A stretch of DNA of 16,713 bases from Actinomycetes bacterium (lineage in GTDB: Bacteria > Actinomycetota > Actinomycetes > Actinomycetales > Microbacteriaceae): contig JAJYSF010000003.1 of NCBI GenBank assembly GCA_021793715.1, forward strand, positions 1-16,713. The letters are read 5' to 3'. How positions within the stretch are numbered: the stretch's first letter is position 1; each line of letters opens with the position of its first letter. This document shows, piece after piece, positions 14,755 through 16,713 of the stretch. Below the pieces are notes generated by a model. That model saw nothing but the letters and a program-made list of their open reading frames with translations. It ran no database searches and was not told the DNA's origin. The position numbers were made by a program, and so were the translations under genes.

Positions 14755-14776
14755 ACATAGTTCGGATATGATCCGA
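14750..14776. promoter_or_regulatory. twin palindromes in the GNAT/TetR divergent promoter
   Basis: AACTA-ACA-TAGTT (14750-14762) and TCGGAT-ATG-ATCCGA (14762-14776) are two perfect inverted repeats, each with a 3-nt centre, sharing one base. They cover the -10 elements of both divergent genes. This is the expected place for the TetR-family protein to bind and repress both. Confidence 0.55.
14767..14772 (+). promoter_or_regulatory. -10 element of the leaderless TetR gene
   Basis: TATGAT (5/6 to TATAAT) ends six bases before ATG 14779, and there is no Shine-Dalgarno. The -35 region is weak. The hexamer lies inside the second palindrome. Confidence 0.5.
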
Positions 14777-14778
14777 GC

Positions 14779-15378
14779 ATGAGTTACTGGGAGCAACGCA
14801 AACCGATCCGCAGAGTGCGTTCGGTGGATGTGCATAGCGTTGCATCTACCGCCGCGGAGCTGTTGGACGAGGGAGGTCTGCGCGCGCTCACGGTCCGGGC
14901 TGTCGCGCGGCGAATGGACGTCGCGCCCGCCAGTCTCTACTCTCGAGTCACGTCGGTCGATGACCTGTTCGATCTCGCCCTGGATCATACGCTCGGTTGT
15001 GATCCGGCGTGGCACGACGCTGTCGAGCACGCCGAGCTGCACGTTCTGTTGCTCGCGTACTACCGGCACCTCGTTCGACACCCTTGGGCTTGTCAGGTCA
15101 TCGCCATGCGCCCGCCCCGCGGCCCGCACTATTTGCGCTTGTCCGAACGGATGTGTGTGCTGCTTGCCGAGAGCGGCTCGAGCGATCCCCTCAGCGAGGT
15201 TTACGCTTTGTCGAACTTCGTGATCGGCAGCGCCGCCACGACGTCGGTAGTGAGCGACGAACGGCGATCCACGGTCGACAGCGAACTCGCGCCGCTGTAC
15301 GCATCCCTCCATGCCCAGCACGGAGTAAGCGCCGAAACGATCGTCACCGAGGGGCTTCATGCTCTACTACAACGGTGA
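14779..15378 (+). CDS. TetR-family transcriptional regulator
   Basis: A 199-residue all-helical regulator. Residues ~18-65 form the TetR N-terminal HTH: VASTAAELLDEGGLRALTV, then VARRMDVAPASLYSRVTS with the recognition helix PASLYSRV, then the DDLFDLAL helix. The rest (about 70-199) is the ligand-binding and dimerisation domain; AYYRHLVRHPWACQVIAM and the LxxHAQHG-type C-terminus resemble the TetR_C branch near the classical tetracycline repressors. The N-terminus starts with a 16-residue basic extension (WEQRKPIRRVRS). It is divergent from the GNAT gene and likely represses it and itself through the palindromes between them. The inducer is unknown. Confidence 0.92.
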   Translation: MSYWEQRKPIRRVRSVDVHSVASTAAELLDEGGLRALTVRAVARRMDVAPASLYSRVTSVDDLFDLALDHTLGCDPAWHDAVEHAELHVLLLAYYRHLVRHPWACQVIAMRPPRGPHYLRLSERMCVLLAESGSSDPLSEVYALSNFVIGSAATTSVVSDERRSTVDSELAPLYASLHAQHGVSAETIVTEGLHALLQR

Positions 15379-15563
15379 ACCGCGACCTCCGCGCCCGACC
15401 CGACGTTCTGTGGAGACGCGCGCCGTCGGGAAACGAGTGTCGCACGCTCGCGGGTCGACGCGTCACGCATGACCGTGAGGATCACGGCGTCGCTCCGCCA
15501 CGCTCCCGTACCACCGCAGCAGCGAGCACGATGTCGAGAATGACAGCCCCGGAAGGGCGGTCG
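15379..15563. other. intergenic stretch without recognisable gene
   Basis: The 185 bp after the TetR stop contain no reading frame with family resemblance. No terminator with a T-run is visible on the plus strand. It leads into the palindromic region before the third GNAT gene. Confidence 0.5.
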
Positions 15564-15583
15564 GGACCGTAACCGGTCCGGTT
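15564..15583. promoter_or_regulatory. overlapping inverted repeats before the third GNAT gene
   Basis: GGACCG (15564-15569) pairs with CGGTCC (15574-15579), and AACCGG-T-CCGGTT (15571-15583) is a perfect 13-bp palindrome. They lie 19-38 bp upstream of a TAGGGT -10 candidate, i.e. over the expected -35 region. An operator or a transcription-end hairpin are both possible. Confidence 0.4.
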
Positions 15584-15601
15584 TCGTCAGTTCTCGGGCA
15601 C

Positions 15602-15607
15602 TAGGGT
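15602..15607 (+). promoter_or_regulatory. candidate -10 of the third GNAT gene
   Basis: TAGGGT ends six bases before GTG 15614, the same layout as other genes here. The same bases also provide AGGG at seven bases as a possible ribosome site, so leaderless and leadered translation cannot be told apart. No clear -35 is visible. Confidence 0.35.
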
Positions 15608-15613
15608 GTGATC

Positions 15614-16063
15614 GTGACTGACCCTCGATTCTGCGCCCCGAAGGATATCGATTCGTGGCTGGAGTTAGCGCGGGATGTCAGGCACGTGTTTGGCCCGATG
15701 CCCGATTTACTCGCGCACATTCAGCGGGGAATCAGCCGTCGAACAGCGATGGTAACGCTGAGATCTGGGTCAGTTGTCGGAGCAATGCTTCTGAGCGGAC
15801 CAGGAAAACCTCAGACCATTCGATGGCTCGCCGTTCACCCGAATTATCGTGGGCAGGGCGTTGGTACAGCGTTGCTTCGTTCAGCCATTCGCCACTGGCC
15901 TGAGGGCGACATCGCGGTGGTCACGTTCCCTGCAAACCATCGTGGTGGCCAAGCGGCGCGACGCCTCTATAAGCGGAACGGCTTCGCCTCACAGGGACTG
16001 ACCGATCCGGCACCTGATGGGAGCCCGCGAGAACTGTTCTTACTGACGCGCGCCGGAACGTGA
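15614..16063 (+). CDS. GNAT N-acetyltransferase with AT-richer codon use
   Basis: A 149-residue single-domain GNAT. Motif A WLAVHPNYRGQGVGTALLRSA is at 71-91 with R-G-Q-G-V-G (79-84), and motif B includes GGQAARRLYKRNGF (111-124). The substrate is unknown. GTG 15614 is preferred to GTG 15608. Codons such as TTA, AGA, GGA, GTT and ATT are frequent, and A/T at third positions is clearly more common than in the neighbouring genes, which suggests recent transfer. It sits between an empty stretch and IS-associated debris. I see no partner gene. Confidence 0.87.
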   Translation: MTDPRFCAPKDIDSWLELARDVRHVFGPMPDLLAHIQRGISRRTAMVTLRSGSVVGAMLLSGPGKPQTIRWLAVHPNYRGQGVGTALLRSAIRHWPEGDIAVVTFPANHRGGQAARRLYKRNGFASQGLTDPAPDGSPRELFLLTRAGT

Positions 16064-16085
16064 CCCATCCGAGCCACAAGAGGCA

Positions 16086-16172
16086 TTTCACCCCCGCGCG
16101 TTCAAGCCTCGAGCCGGCCTTGCCGATGACGTAGCTGGATCCGGAACCCGAGAAGAAGTCCCAGTTCTCGCC
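16086..16172 (-). pseudogene. possible gene fragment (minus strand)
   Basis: A minus-strand frame reads GENWDFFSGSGSSYVIGKAG and continues SRLERAGVK, with G or C at most third positions. There is no start or stop that makes a complete gene. The DFFSGSGS segment is faintly like the AdoMet-binding motif of DNA methylases (DxFxGSGT), but this is too little to assign. It may be debris from an older insertion. Confidence 0.2.
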
Positions 16173-16202
16173 GGGAGACGAGCGCCTCGGGACTGCCAGC
16201 CC

Positions 16203-16465
16203 TTGTCTTTGCTGGCGAGAAGGCTCGGAACCGGGGCGGCTTGCGCAACCTCATCCACGCTTCGTGCCCTCAGCGTGCCACTCGTCGCGAGAGGCGGAAC
16301 ACTCCTCGCCGCCGAGCGAGCGGCACGGTCTGATCTTACCTCCGGGTCCGCACGTTTCGCAGGCGCCTGCATCGGCGCCATGCCCACCTTCGTCCTCGTC
16401 GCCGCGGTGCTCATCAGCGCCATCACCTGGGCCATCGCCATCGCCACCAATGCCCGCACCAAACT
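16203..16465 (+). pseudogene. membrane-segment reading frame cut by the insertion sequence
   Basis: A plus-strand frame open from at least 16203 gives MPTFVLVAAVLISAITWAIA (from ATG 16380) and then IATNARTK up to the base before the IS. The part from about 16370 has almost only G or C at third positions and encodes one good transmembrane helix; the part before is unconvincing. It looks like a membrane protein gene interrupted at 16465/16466. The family is unknown, and the other side lies beyond the IS outside the window. Otherwise the 402-bp stretch 16064-16465 holds no complete gene. Confidence 0.3.
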
Positions 16466-16713
16466 GGCTCTTGGGACATCCGGTAGGGGTCATGGGGTGA
16501 GTCCGCTGGCGGCGAGGAGCATGCGGAGTCGATAGTTGTCTCGGTTGCGGAACCCGCGGGCGAGGCGGCGGTGGAGTTCGATGATCCCGTTGATGGCCTC
16601 GGTGCCGCCGTTGTTCGCCCGCTTGGTGGTGAAGTACGCGAGGAATGCGTCCTTCCAGCGTTTCAAGGTCCGGCCGAGCCTGGCGATCTCCGGGATCGGG
16701 CACGACGAGAACG
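16466..16713 (-). mobile_element. ISL3-family insertion sequence, transposase 3' end (partial)
   Basis: The terminal sequence GGCTCTTGGGACATCCGG at 16466 begins with GGCTCTT, the usual tip of actinobacterial ISL3-family inverted repeats. The transposase stop codon lies only 24 bp inside this end, as in compact IS elements. The opposite end and the target duplication (8 bp in this family) are outside the window. Confidence 0.78.
16490..16713 (-). CDS. ISL3-family transposase, C-terminal part
   Basis: The last 73 residues of a DDE-type transposase of the ISL3 family; the N-terminal part runs off the window. Characteristic blocks are LGRTLKRWKDAFLAYF, NNGGTEAINGIIELHRR (with the conserved Glu followed by the N-G stretch of the catalytic domain) and ARGFRNRDNYRLRMLLAASG just before the stop. 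It acts on the terminal inverted repeats of its own element. The reading frame is intact in the visible part, so the copy may be functional. Confidence 0.92.
   Translation of the reverse strand, partial: FSSCPIPEIARLGRTLKRWKDAFLAYFTTKRANNGGTEAINGIIELHRRLARGFRNRDNYRLRMLLAASGLTP

Noticed and set aside
1..16713. CRISPR arrays, tRNA or rRNA genes
   Set aside because: No spaced direct repeats, no cloverleaf with a TTCGA-type T-loop plus CCA-end geometry, and no rRNA-like conserved blocks were seen on either strand by eye.

Overview
The window looks like a chromosomal segment of a high-GC Gram-positive actinobacterium, probably a Microbacteriaceae (Microbacterium-like) member. Support: strongly GC-biased third codon positions, a SARP/BTAD-type giant regulator, a DUF6458-type small membrane protein, a tandem-GNAT protein of the mycothiol synthase type, an ISL3-family transposase end of actinobacterial type, and a recurring leaderless promoter layout. 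The genus is inferred, not proven.

Left part (1-8253), mostly housekeeping-like. A fragment of an unknown gene ends at 84 (+). On the minus strand follow a FAD oxidoreductase with a C-terminal Rieske domain (2091-3605), a lipoprotein (1068-2024) and an alpha/beta hydrolase (222-1022), all in one direction. A 53-residue membrane peptide (3759-3920) and a 1134-residue AfsR/SARP-type regulator with AAA ATPase and helical repeats (4116-7520) run on the plus strand. A DUF4440/NTF2-like protein (7539-7913) and a DUF6458-like membrane protein (7999-8253) are on the minus strand.

Middle and right part (8500-16063), a string of self-contained, regulator-bearing modules. (a) An alpha/beta hydrolase plus GbsR/MarR-type regulator (8543-9933, +) lies behind a 28-bp near-perfect palindrome that overlaps a leaderless promoter. 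(b) A scar-like gap (9934-10262) holds a bidirectional terminator, a short protein tail and an orphan 22-bp perfect palindrome resembling a CsoR-type metal operator. (c) A five-gene minus-strand operon (13933 to 10263) encodes an unusual HTH regulator, a six-helix membrane protein, an ABC ATPase, an ABC-2 permease and a tandem-GNAT acetyltransferase. It is driven by a TTGACA/CATAGT leaderless promoter bracketed by two related TGTCACCC boxes. (d) A divergent GNAT/TetR pair shares a 36-bp intergenic region packed with two palindromes. (e) A GNAT gene with AT-richer codon use (15614-16063) sits next to gene debris.

Right edge: an ISL3-family element enters at 16466 (C-terminus of its transposase on the minus strand). 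It abuts a short membrane-protein-like reading frame that it may have interrupted. The most interesting biology is the operator and leaderless-promoter architecture of modules (a), (c) and (d), and the undescribed-looking HTH/membrane/ABC/GNAT operon, which reads as a regulated export-plus-acetylation resistance or detoxification unit. That function is inference.
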